Source: Acidovorax sp. sif1233
GTDB taxonomy: Bacteria; Pseudomonadota; Gammaproteobacteria; Burkholderiales; Burkholderiaceae_C
Reading direction: 5' to 3'
Assembly: GCF_019218755.1 (NCBI RefSeq)
Contig: NZ_JAHUWZ010000009.1
Location: forward strand, 124,001-188,000
Length of the DNA stretch: 64,000 bases
A model generated the notes under the pieces. It saw only the letters and a list, made by a program, of their open reading frames with translations. It made no database searches and was not told where the DNA came from. Below, piece after piece: positions 9,726 through 17,735 of this stretch; position 1 is the stretch's first letter, and every line of letters begins with the position of its first letter. The position numbers and the translations under genes were made by a program.

Positions 9726-10685
9726 TCAGGGTGCGGCGGGCCGCATGGCCACCGCGGTCCTGCGCCGCCCCACCTTGCGCTTGCCGTACTGCTCGATGGC
9801 CGCCACCAGCGCCTGCGTGAACTGCAGCACCAGGGCCGACGGGACCCGCCCCTCGGCCGCCAGCACCTGCAGGCGCCGCTGCTGCAGCTGTGTTTCATCG
9901 AACGGCCTGGCCGCCAGCAGCCCGGCCTCCACCCAGCGCGCAGCCGTCAGATAGCTGGCCAGGGCCACGTCCTGGCCGCTGAGCAGCGGCAGCAGCGCCG
10001 AGGAAAAATTGCTCTCCACGGCAGGCACGTAGCGCAGGCCCTGCACCGCGCAGCTCAGGTCAAACAGCTGCCGCCCGGTGATGCTGCTGGCCCCCAGCAG
10101 CAGCGGGTAGCGCACCACATCGGCCACCGACACGCTGCGCTGGCGCGCGAGCGGGTGCTGCGCCGGCATGATGGCGTAGATCGGTGCAATGGCCGAGTGC
10201 AGCAGCTGCAGCCCCTTCTCGGGAGCGACGCTGTATTTCAGCGCCAGGTCGACCTCGCCGCGCAGCGCCAGGGCCGACACCTCGTGCGGCACGGCCACCT
10301 GCAACTGCAGCTGCACCTGCGGGTGCGCCTGCCGGAAGGCCGACATCACCAGGGGCATGAAGGTGGCGGCGAAGCCCTCGGTGCAGGCCACGCGCACGCG
10401 CACCGCGCCTTGGGCCGACAGCCCCCGCAACTGCGCCATGAGCTCCACGGACTGCACGTCATGGGCGTTGGCATGCGCCAGCAGGCGGGTGCCCGCCTCG
10501 GTCAAGGCCATGCCGCGCGCCTGGCGCTCGAACAGCACCACCCCCAGGCTGTCCTCCAGCTTGCCAAGCTGGCGGCTCACGGCGGACGCGGCCACATGCA
10601 GACGCTGCGCCGCCTGGTTGACGGAGCCGGTGCGCGCCACTTCCAGAAAGTAGCGCAGGGGCAGGCTGAGCAGTGAAACGGGCAT
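9726..10685 (-). CDS. LysR-family transcriptional regulator
   Basis: A 319-residue LysR-type regulator. The N-terminal winged helix-turn-helix spans about residues 5-65 (LRYFLEVARTGSVNQAAQRL, then ASAVSRQLGKLEDSLGVVLF), with the substrate-binding domain from about 90 to 300. I chose the ATG at 10685 because it starts five residues before the HTH as is usual; an upstream ATG at 10766 would add 27 atypical residues. It is divergent from the Bug receptor and M20 hydrolase genes, the usual layout of a LysR regulator with its targets. The inducer cannot be told from sequence. Confidence 0.92.
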   Translation of the reverse strand: MPVSLLSLPLRYFLEVARTGSVNQAAQRLHVAASAVSRQLGKLEDSLGVVLFERQARGMALTEAGTRLLAHANAHDVQSVELMAQLRGLSAQGAVRVRVACTEGFAATFMPLVMSAFRQAHPQVQLQLQVAVPHEVSALALRGEVDLALKYSVAPEKGLQLLHSAIAPIYAIMPAQHPLARQRSVSVADVVRYPLLLGASSITGRQLFDLSCAVQGLRYVPAVESNFSSALLPLLSGQDVALASYLTAARWVEAGLLAARPFDETQLQQRRLQVLAAEGRVPSALVLQFTQALVAAIEQYGKRKVGRRRTAVAMRPAAP

Positions 10686-10863
10686 GGTGGGGCAATGAAC
10701 AAAAAGAGAATGGTCAATTGCCAAATCTCTATCCATGGCAATGGTAAACCGGCGCCCATCTTGCATGGTTTAAGGCTCCAATTCACCCATGGCCGTGTGC
10801 CACAGCGGTGCCGCCTTCAAGGTGGCACCGCCTGCGCCACGGGCCCCACCTTCCGGAGTCCGC

Positions 10864-11850
10864 ATGAAACGCCTTGTTCAAGCCTCTTTGCTGTCCGCCG
10901 CCCTGTCCTGCGCCGCCAGCCTCTCCCATGCCCAGGCGGCGCCCGCCGATGCGTGGCCCCAGCGCCCGGTGCGCATGGTCGTGCCCTTTCCGCCCGGCGG
11001 CGGCACGGATGCCGTGGCCCGCGCACTGGGCCAGAAGCTGTCGGTGCGCCTGGGCAAGCCCGTGGTCATCGACAACAAGCCAGGGGCCTCCACCATCATC
11101 GGGACCGAGGCCGTGGTGCGGGCAGACCCCGACGGCTACACGCTGCTGGTGTCTGGCTCCACCAGCTACACGGTGAACCCGGCCCTGCGCAGCAAGCTGC
11201 CCTACGACCCCGCCAGGGACCTGGTGCCCGTGGCCACCGTGGCCCGCGCGCCCCTGGTGCTGGTGGTCAGCGCCACCGCGCCCTACAAGGACCTGAACGC
11301 GCTGATCGCCGCCGCCAAGGCCGCGCCCAAGGGCATTCACTACGCCACGTTCGGTTCCGGCTCGGGCCCGCACCTGGCGGGGGCGCTGCTGGAGCAGGCC
11401 GCGGGCATCAAGCTGCAGGACGTGCCCTACCGGGGCAGCAGCCAGTCGCTGATGGCCCTCATCGGCGGGGAAATCCAGCTCGGCATCGACACCGTGGCCG
11501 CCGCCGCGCCGCAGGTGAAGGCCGGCAAGCTGCGCGCGCTGGCGATTGCGGGCAAATCGCGCTCGAGCATGCTGCCCGGCGTGCCCACGGTGGAAGAACT
11601 GAAGCTGCCCGATGCGGTGTTCGACGCCTGGTATGCCATTGCCGCACCCGCCAGGACACCGGCGGCCATCATCAGGAAGCTGGTGGCTGACGTGGAGGCC
11701 GTGACCCGCGACAGCGGCATGCAGGAGCAGATGCGCGCCCAGGGCATGGAACCCGTGCACCTGGGGCCCGCGGCCACGCGCGCCGTGATCGACGACGAGA
11801 TTGGCCGCTACCGTGCGCTGGCCCACCGCGCGCAGATCGTGGTGGAGTGA
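10864..11850 (+). CDS. Bug-family (tripartite tricarboxylate transporter-type) solute-binding protein
   Basis: A 328-residue periplasmic binding protein of the Bug/TctC family. The signal peptide ends near SLSHAQA (residue 25). Family motifs follow: WPQRPVRMVVPFPPGGGTDAVAR, the DNKPGAS loop, PYDPARDLVPVA and VPYRGSSQSLMALIGGEIQ. Such orphan receptors are very numerous in Comamonadaceae and Bordetella, often without linked membrane subunits, and none is seen here. Ligands are usually carboxylates or amides. The downstream M20 hydrolase suggests an N-acyl or peptide-like substrate, which is inference. I chose the ATG at 10864 to expose the signal peptide. Confidence 0.92.
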   Translation: MKRLVQASLLSAALSCAASLSHAQAAPADAWPQRPVRMVVPFPPGGGTDAVARALGQKLSVRLGKPVVIDNKPGASTIIGTEAVVRADPDGYTLLVSGSTSYTVNPALRSKLPYDPARDLVPVATVARAPLVLVVSATAPYKDLNALIAAAKAAPKGIHYATFGSGSGPHLAGALLEQAAGIKLQDVPYRGSSQSLMALIGGEIQLGIDTVAAAAPQVKAGKLRALAIAGKSRSSMLPGVPTVEELKLPDAVFDAWYAIAAPARTPAAIIRKLVADVEAVTRDSGMQEQMRAQGMEPVHLGPAATRAVIDDEIGRYRALAHRAQIVVE

Positions 11851-11871
11851 AGCTGACAAAAGGAGAACACG

Positions 11872-13302
11872 ATGAACCGAGAGCAACTGATCCAGAACGT
11901 CCAGCGCTACTTCGACGACGGCCGCTTTGCCGGCGACCTGCGCCGCCGCGTGGCCTGGCGCACCGAGAGCGACACCGGCAAGGTGCCGCCTGAACTGCGC
12001 ACCTACCTCACCGACGAAATGGTGCCGTGGCTTGCGCCCCTGGGCTTCGAATGCCAGGTGCTGGACAATCCCTCGCCCCTGGGCGGGCCCTTCCTCATCG
12101 CCCGGCGCGTGGAAGACCCGGCCCTGCCGACCGTGCTGACCTACGGGCACGGCGACGTGGTCAATGGCCAGGAGAGCAACTGGCGCGAAGGCCTCTCGCC
12201 CTGGGAACTGACCATCGAGGGCGAGCGCTGGTATGGCCGTGGCACCGCCGACAACAAGGGCCAGCACACGGTGAGCCTGGCGGCCCTGGCCCACGCCATC
12301 GAGGCGCGCGGCGGCCGGCTGGGCTACAACGTGACCTTGATCATGGAGATGGGCGAAGAGGCCGGCTCGCCCGGCCTGGGCGCGTTCTGCGAGCAGCACA
12401 GCGACGCGCTGAAGGCCGACCTGTTCGTCGCCAGCGACGGCCCGCGCGTGAATGCGGGCCACCCCACCCTCTTCCTGGGCTCGCGCGGCGCGATCAACTT
12501 CTCGCTCACCGTGCGCAGCCGCGACAAGGCCTATCACTCGGGCAACTGGGGTGGCGTGCTGGCCAATCCGGCCACCGTGCTCACGCACGCGCTGGCCACG
12601 CTCGTCGATGCCAAAGGCCGCATCCTCGTCAAGGGCCTGCTGCCGCCCGCGGTGCCCGGCAAGCTGCGCACCGCCCTCAAGGATGTGGTGATCGGCGCAG
12701 GCGCCGACGACCCCGCGCTCACGCCCGGCTGGGGCGAGCCGGGCCTCACGCCGGCCGAGCAGTTGGTGGGCTGGAACACGCTCGAAGTGCTGGCCCTGGG
12801 CGCGGGCTCTCCCCAGCGCCCGGTCAATGCCATTCCGTCCGGTGCGGTGGCGCACTGCCAGCTGCGCTTCGTGGTGGGCACCGACTGGCGCAACGTCGAG
12901 CGCACGCTGCGCGAACACCTGGACGCCCGTGGCTTCACCGACGTGGCCATCGGCATGGGCATGGTGTGCGGCGCCACGCGGCTGGACCTGCACAACCCCT
13001 GGGTGGACTGGACGCTGGCATCGCTGCAGGCCAGCGCGGGCCAGCGCGCCACGCTGCTGCCCAACCTGGCGGGCTCGCTGCCCAACGACATCTTCGCCGA
13101 CCAGCTGGGCCTGCCCACGTTGTGGGTGCCGCATTCGTACCCGGCCTGTGCCCAGCACGCGCCCAACGAGCATCTGCTGGCCTCCGTGGCGCGCGAAGGG
13201 CTGGCGGTGATGGCGGGCTTGTTCTGGGACCTGGGCGAGGCCCAAGGCGTGCCGTGGAAAGCCGGCGCGCTGAGCACACCAGAAGCCCCGGCGACGGCGT
13301 GA
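11872..13302 (+). CDS. M20-family metallohydrolase (peptidase/deacylase)
   Basis: A 476-residue zinc hydrolase of the M20 (ArgE/DapE/CPG2) family. Metal and catalytic motifs are in order: YGHGDVVNGQ (His), RGTADNKGQH (bridging Asp), IMEMGEEAGSPG (catalytic Glu pair) and a C-terminal CAQHAPNEH (His). A dimerisation lid domain with SLTVRSRDKAYHSGNWGG lies between. The members closest in layout cleave small peptides or N-acyl amino acids. It starts 21 bases after the Bug receptor with AGGAG before the ATG, so it is almost certainly cotranscribed, and probably controlled by the divergent LysR protein. Confidence 0.92.
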   Translation: MNREQLIQNVQRYFDDGRFAGDLRRRVAWRTESDTGKVPPELRTYLTDEMVPWLAPLGFECQVLDNPSPLGGPFLIARRVEDPALPTVLTYGHGDVVNGQESNWREGLSPWELTIEGERWYGRGTADNKGQHTVSLAALAHAIEARGGRLGYNVTLIMEMGEEAGSPGLGAFCEQHSDALKADLFVASDGPRVNAGHPTLFLGSRGAINFSLTVRSRDKAYHSGNWGGVLANPATVLTHALATLVDAKGRILVKGLLPPAVPGKLRTALKDVVIGAGADDPALTPGWGEPGLTPAEQLVGWNTLEVLALGAGSPQRPVNAIPSGAVAHCQLRFVVGTDWRNVERTLREHLDARGFTDVAIGMGMVCGATRLDLHNPWVDWTLASLQASAGQRATLLPNLAGSLPNDIFADQLGLPTLWVPHSYPACAQHAPNEHLLASVAREGLAVMAGLFWDLGEAQGVPWKAGALSTPEAPATA

Positions 13303-13337
13303 GCTACTGGCCGCGACCCATTGCGCGTGGCCTGAAA

Positions 13338-13440
13338 AACTGGCGCGGCCCCAGGCGAGAGACACCAGGCAAGGGCCGCCCCGCAGCGAGGGTGTCGTCC
13401 CCCTTCAAGGGGGAAGGCGCCGCAGGCGACTCAGGGGGAG
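13338..13440 (-). repeat. Dispersed approximately 100-bp repeat, copy B (inverted relative to copy A)
   Basis: The reverse complement begins CTCCCCCTGAGTCGCC and carries the palindrome CCTTCCCCCTTGAAGGGGGA, then CCTCGCTGCGGGGCGGCCC, matching copy A at 6529-6627 with few differences. It fills the convergent gap between the M20 hydrolase and the aldo/keto reductase. Confidence 0.75.
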
Positions 13441-13443
13441 CCC

Positions 13444-14505
13444 TTACAGTGCCGGGTCGCGCACTTCCCAGCGGATCGCGTCGATCGCCTGCAGCACCTC
13501 GGGCGGCAGCTGGGTGCCCCAGGCGTTCAGGTCTTCGTCGAGCTGCGCCACCGACGTGACGCCGATGATCGTGCTGGCCACCTGCCACTTGGTGTAGCAG
13601 AACGCCAGCGCCATCTGGGTGGGCGTGAGGCCGTTGTCGCGGGCCAGCTGGTTGTATCGGCGCGCGGCGGCCAGCGCCTCGGGGCGACCCCAGCGCTGCT
13701 TGCGCACGGATTCGTACGTGGCGATGCGCGCACCCTGCGGGGCACCCGGGCCGGTGAGGCCGCTGCCGTCGTACTTGCCCGTCAGCAGGCCAAAGCCCAG
13801 GGGCGAATACGCCAGCAGCCCGACATTCAAGCGATGGCAGGTTTCATCCAGGCCGTTTTCCCAGGTCCGGTTGATCAGGCAATACGGGTTCTGCACCGTG
13901 GCCACGCGCGGCAGGCCGTGCTGCTCGGCCAGGCGCACGAACTCGTGCACGCCATAGGGTGTTTCGTTCGACAGGCCGATGTGGCGCACCTTGCCGGCCT
14001 TGACCAGGCCCGCCAGCGCGTCGAGCTGCTCGCGGATGGGGTTCTGCGACGTTTCCTTGGCCGGGTCGTAGTACAGGTTGCCAAAGGCAGGCACGTGGCG
14101 CTCGGGCCAGTGGATCTGATAGAGATCGATCACGTCGGTCTGCAGGCGGCGCAGGCTGCCCTCGCACGACGCCACGATGTCGGCGGCGGCCATGCCCTTG
14201 CCTTCGCGCACCCAGGGCATCCCGCGCGAAGGACCCGCCACCTTGGTGGCCACCACCAGCTTCTGGCGCGCGCCGGGGTTCCGGGCAAACCAGTTGCCGA
14301 TGATGGTTTCGGTGGCGCCAAAGGTCTCGGCCCTGGCGGGCACCGAGTACATCTCGGCCGTGTCGATGAAGTTCACGCCACGGTCGAGCGAGCGCGCCAG
14401 GATGGCGTGCGAATCGGCTTCACCCACCTGCTCGCCAAAGGTCATGGTGCCCAGACAGATGGGAGTGACCTGCAGATCGCTGGTGCCGAGTTGGATTTTT
14501 TGCAT
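13444..14505 (-). CDS. tas: Aldo/keto reductase (Tas-like)
   Basis: A 353-residue NADPH-dependent oxidoreductase of the AKR superfamily. It starts MQKIQLGTSDLQVTPICLGT, and the catalytic tetrad is visible as Asp and Tyr in NFIDTAEMYS, Lys in ATKVAG and His in YQIHWPER. The C-terminal cofactor region includes ASTIIGVTSVAQL. Overall it resembles E. coli Tas (about 346 residues). The substrate is unknown. The frame stays open upstream; the ATG at 14505 gives the family N-terminus. Confidence 0.92.
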   Translation of the reverse strand: MQKIQLGTSDLQVTPICLGTMTFGEQVGEADSHAILARSLDRGVNFIDTAEMYSVPARAETFGATETIIGNWFARNPGARQKLVVATKVAGPSRGMPWVREGKGMAAADIVASCEGSLRRLQTDVIDLYQIHWPERHVPAFGNLYYDPAKETSQNPIREQLDALAGLVKAGKVRHIGLSNETPYGVHEFVRLAEQHGLPRVATVQNPYCLINRTWENGLDETCHRLNVGLLAYSPLGFGLLTGKYDGSGLTGPGAPQGARIATYESVRKQRWGRPEALAAARRYNQLARDNGLTPTQMALAFCYTKWQVASTIIGVTSVAQLDEDLNAWGTQLPPEVLQAIDAIRWEVRDPAL

Positions 14506-14845
14506 GGGAAGAAGGAGTACGGGCAAACGAAGGACTGCGCAGAATAATGGATTTCGCCGTGCTCTGCAGGCCGCCTCGCCATGCCCGAAGGCCCCTGCCC
14601 CGCCATCCCGCGCGAGCTGGCTGCCGCCCTTGCCGGCGGGGCGATCGAGGGCTCCGACCACAACACGTCCATCGGCAAGGACCGTCCGGGTCCACCCGCA
14701 AGTCCACCGCATCGCCGCTGAGCCACCAGCCGCGCAGGCGACACCGAGGGCGGCAGGCATCCGGCCGCCCCATTACCATCCGGGGGCACCCGCAGGCCCT
14801 GGGCTTTGCGGGACTTTCCTGCCGCCCCACTTCGCGCCGCCGCCC
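14506..14845. other. Intergenic region without a supported gene
   Basis: This is 340 bases between divergent genes. It holds a 46-codon open frame (14581-14721, starting MPEGPCPAIPREL) with no recognisable domain and no good ribosome-binding site, which I do not call. No clear promoter, repeat or terminator was recognised. Confidence 0.5.
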
Positions 14846-15754
14846 ATGTACACCCCGCTCAAGCCCTCCCGCAGCAGCACGCTGCCCCTGCGCCACCTGA
14901 ACTACCACGTCCGCCACTGGGGCCCCGAGGACAGCGCGCTGCCCACCCTCGTCCTGCTGCACGGCTGGATGGACGTGAGCGCGTCCTACCAGTTCACGGT
15001 GGACGCGCTGCGGCAGGAGCGCCGCATCATCGCGCCCGACTGGCGCGGCTTCGGCCTGACCTCCGCCGCCCAGGCCGACCACTACTTCTTTGCCGACTAC
15101 CTGGCCGACCTGGACCTGCTGCTGGACCACTGCGCGCCCGGCGAAGCCATCGACCTCGTGGGCCACAGCATGGGCGGCAACATCGCCATGATGTACGCGG
15201 GCGTGCGGCCCGAGCGCATCCGCCGCCTCGTCAACCTGGAGGGCTTCGGCATGCCCGCCTCGCGGCCCGAGCAGGCGCCCAGGCGCTATGCGCAGTGGAT
15301 CGACGAGCTCAAGCAGTTGCGCAGCGGCGAGCTGGCCCTCAAGACCTACGACAGCCAGGACGGCGTGGCCCGCCGCCTCATGAAGACCAACCCGCGCCTG
15401 TCCGAAGACAAGGCCCGGTGGCTGGCCGGCCACTGGGCCCGGCCCAACGCGCAGGGCCAGTGGGAAATCCTGGGCGACCCGGCCCACAAGATCACCAGCG
15501 CGCAGCTCTACCGGCTGGACGAGGCGCTCGCGCTGTACGGCCGCATCTCCGCGCCCGTGCTGGCCGTGGAGGCCAGCGACGACAGCCTGGGCCAGTGGTG
15601 GAAAGGCAAGTACAGCCTGGAGGAATACCACCAGCGCCTGACCCATGTGCGCGACGTGCGCACCGCCGTCGTGCAGGACGCCGGGCACATGCTGCACCAC
15701 GACCAGCCCGGGCAGGTGGCGCAGCTCATCGAGCATTTTCTCGCCCCCTCCTGA
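14846..15754 (+). CDS. Alpha/beta-fold hydrolase
   Basis: A 302-residue alpha/beta hydrolase. The oxyanion motif LLHGWMD lies near residue 40, the nucleophile elbow GHSMGG near residue 108, and the catalytic His is in DAGHMLHHDQP near the C-terminus. The acid residue is probably in the LAVEASDDS strand. A cap region with many Arg and Leu residues lies between. The sequence does not define the substrate (ester, epoxide or other). The frame is open upstream, and the ATG at 14846 was chosen because the conserved fold starts about 15 residues later. The dispersed palindromic element follows the stop. Confidence 0.88.
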   Translation: MYTPLKPSRSSTLPLRHLNYHVRHWGPEDSALPTLVLLHGWMDVSASYQFTVDALRQERRIIAPDWRGFGLTSAAQADHYFFADYLADLDLLLDHCAPGEAIDLVGHSMGGNIAMMYAGVRPERIRRLVNLEGFGMPASRPEQAPRRYAQWIDELKQLRSGELALKTYDSQDGVARRLMKTNPRLSEDKARWLAGHWARPNAQGQWEILGDPAHKITSAQLYRLDEALALYGRISAPVLAVEASDDSLGQWWKGKYSLEEYHQRLTHVRDVRTAVVQDAGHMLHHDQPGQVAQLIEHFLAPS

Positions 15755-15765
15755 GCAGCCTTCAA

Positions 15766-15820
15766 GCAAAAATGGCCTCCAGCGCTTATCCATCAAGCGC
15801 TGGCAGCTATCATTTTTGAA
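15766..15820. repeat. Dispersed palindromic element (copy at 15.8 kb)
   Basis: The full-type copy: AAATGGCCTCC, then AGCGCTTATCCATCAAGCGCT (arms AGCGCTT / AAGCGCT), then GGCAGCTATCATTTTTGA. It sits just after the alpha/beta hydrolase stop and could form an RNA hairpin there. Confidence 0.8.
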
Positions 15821-15956
15821 AGACCCGGCATCCGATGGCGCCACCACGGGCCAAGGCGGCCCGGGCGGGCGGCCCGCCTGGGGGCTTTGCCGGGGCGCGG
15901 TGCCGTCCCATGAGAAAATCGCTGGTTTATTCCACAGAACACACAGGACAAGAATC

Positions 15957-17061
15957 ATGGACGCAGAACGCATCAACCTCATCGGCACCACCCTCGGCGA
16001 CCTGGCCCTGCGCACGCAAGAGTTACGGAGGTATCTTTGACTTCGATGCCAAATTCGAACGCCTGCGCACGGTAAACGCGTCGCTGGAAGACCCTTCGGT
16101 CTGGAACGATCCCAAGAAGGCCCAGGAGCTGGGCAAGGAACAGAAGTCGCTGAACTCCGTCGTGCTCACGCTCGACAAGCTCACGCGCGAGCTGGCCGAC
16201 AACACCGAGCTCTATGAAATGAGCAAGGAAGAAGGCGACGAACCCGGCCTCCTGACCATCGAGGCCGAGACGGCCAAGCTGCGCCCGCTCATCGAAGAGC
16301 TGGAGTTCCGCCGCATGTTCAGCAACGAGGCCGACCCGCTCAACTGCTTTGTGGACATCCAGGCCGGCGCCGGCGGCACCGAGGCCTGCGACTGGGCCAG
16401 CATGCTGCTGCGCCAGTACCTCAAGTACGCCGAGCGCAAGGGCTTCAAGACCACCGTCGAGGAAGAAACCCCGGGCGACGTGGCGGGCATCAAGAGCGCC
16501 ACGATCAAGGTCGAGGGCGAATACGCCTACGGCCTGCTGCGCACCGAAACCGGCGTGCACCGACTGGTGCGCAAGAGCCCGTTCGACTCGTCGGGCGGCC
16601 GCCACACCAGCTTCGCCAGCCTGTTCGTCTACCCCGAGATCGATGACTCGATCCAGATCGACATCAATCCGGCCGACGTGCGCACCGACACCTACCGCGC
16701 CTCCGGCGCGGGTGGGCAGCACATCAACAAGACCGACTCGGCCGTGCGCCTCACGCACATCCCCACCGGGATCGTGGTGCAGTGCCAGGACGGCCGCAGC
16801 CAGCACGGCAACCGCGACATCGCGTGGCAGCGACTGCGCTCGCGCCTGTACGACCACGAGATGCGCAAGCGCCAGGAAGAACAGCAAAAGCTCGAGGACA
16901 CCAAGACCGACGTGGGCTGGGGCCACCAGATCCGCAGCTACGTGCTGGACAACAGCCGCATCAAGGACCTGCGCACCAACGTCGAGATCTCGGCCACGCA
17001 GAAGGTGCTGGACGGCGATCTGGACGCGTTCATCGAAGCCAGCCTGAAGCAGGGCGTGTGA
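15957..17061 (+). CDS. prfB: Peptide chain release factor 2 (programmed +1 frameshift)
   Basis: RF2 releases finished peptides at UGA and UAA codons. The gene is read as 15957-16037 joined to 16039-17061, giving 367 residues. After 27 codons the zero frame meets CTT TGA C, the standard RF2 autoregulatory shift site, preceded by a Shine-Dalgarno-like GGAGG six bases upstream of TGA-1 codon. Low RF2 lets the ribosome slip +1 and make full-length protein. The peptide-release motif [15 protein letters not shown] and the codon-recognition motif [10 protein letters not shown] (SPF) are present. It overlaps the HAD gene by one base (TGATG). Confidence 0.97.
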
Positions 17062-17735
17062 TGCACGCCGAGGCCATCATCTTCGACATGGACGGCACCA
17101 TGATCGACTCCATGCCCTGGCACGCCAAGGCCTGGGTCGAATTCACCCGGCGCCGCGGCATGGACATCGACGTGCCCGATCTCATGGCGCGCACCACGGG
17201 CCGCAACGGCACCGAGTGCATCCGCGAGTTGCTGGGCCGCGATGTGCCGCAGGATGAGGCCGACGCGCTCACCCGCGAGAAGGAAGACATCTACCGCGAG
17301 CTGTTCGGGCCCCGCTTCACCGAAGTGGCGGGCTTTCGCCGCTTTGCCGCGCAGCTCGGCGAACGCGGCCTGAAAGTGGCCGTGGGCACCGCCGGCGATA
17401 TCCACAACGTGCAGTTCGCGATGACACGCCTGGGCCTGGAGCCCGCGCCCCTGGCCATCGTGCGCGGCGACGAAGGCCTGCCCGGCAAACCCCAGCCCGC
17501 GATCTTCCTGGAGGCGGCGCGCCGCATCGGCGCCAGCCCCGCACACTGCATCGTCTTCGAGGATGCGCCTTTCGGCATCGAAGCCGCGCGCCGCGCGGGC
17601 ATGCGCGCCGTGGCGATCTGCAGCACGCACAGCGCGCAGGAACTGGCCGGGCCCCATGTGCTGGCCGCCGTGCGCGACTACACCGAACTCATGAACACCG
17701 ACTTTCTGGAGAGCCTCCATGTTGCAACTGCATAA
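17061..17735 (+). CDS. HAD-superfamily phosphatase
   Basis: A 224-residue HAD hydrolase with motif I FDMDGTMIDS (nucleophile and acid/base Asp), motif II in VAVGTAGD, motif III Lys in GLPGKPQPAIF and motif IV VFEDAPFGIEAARRAGM. A helical cap lies between motifs I and II, the beta-phosphoglucomutase-like subfamily that dephosphorylates sugar phosphates. The ATG overlaps the prfB stop and the 3' end overlaps pepN by 17 bases, so prfB, this gene and pepN look like one transcript. The substrate cannot be named. Confidence 0.92.
   Translation: MHAEAIIFDMDGTMIDSMPWHAKAWVEFTRRRGMDIDVPDLMARTTGRNGTECIRELLGRDVPQDEADALTREKEDIYRELFGPRFTEVAGFRRFAAQLGERGLKVAVGTAGDIHNVQFAMTRLGLEPAPLAIVRGDEGLPGKPQPAIFLEAARRIGASPAHCIVFEDAPFGIEAARRAGMRAVAICSTHSAQELAGPHVLAAVRDYTELMNTDFLESLHVATA

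Noticed and set aside
14581..14721. A 46-codon frame between the aldo/keto reductase and the alpha/beta hydrolase
   Set aside because: No ribosome-binding site, no recognisable domain, composition similar to surrounding noncoding DNA.
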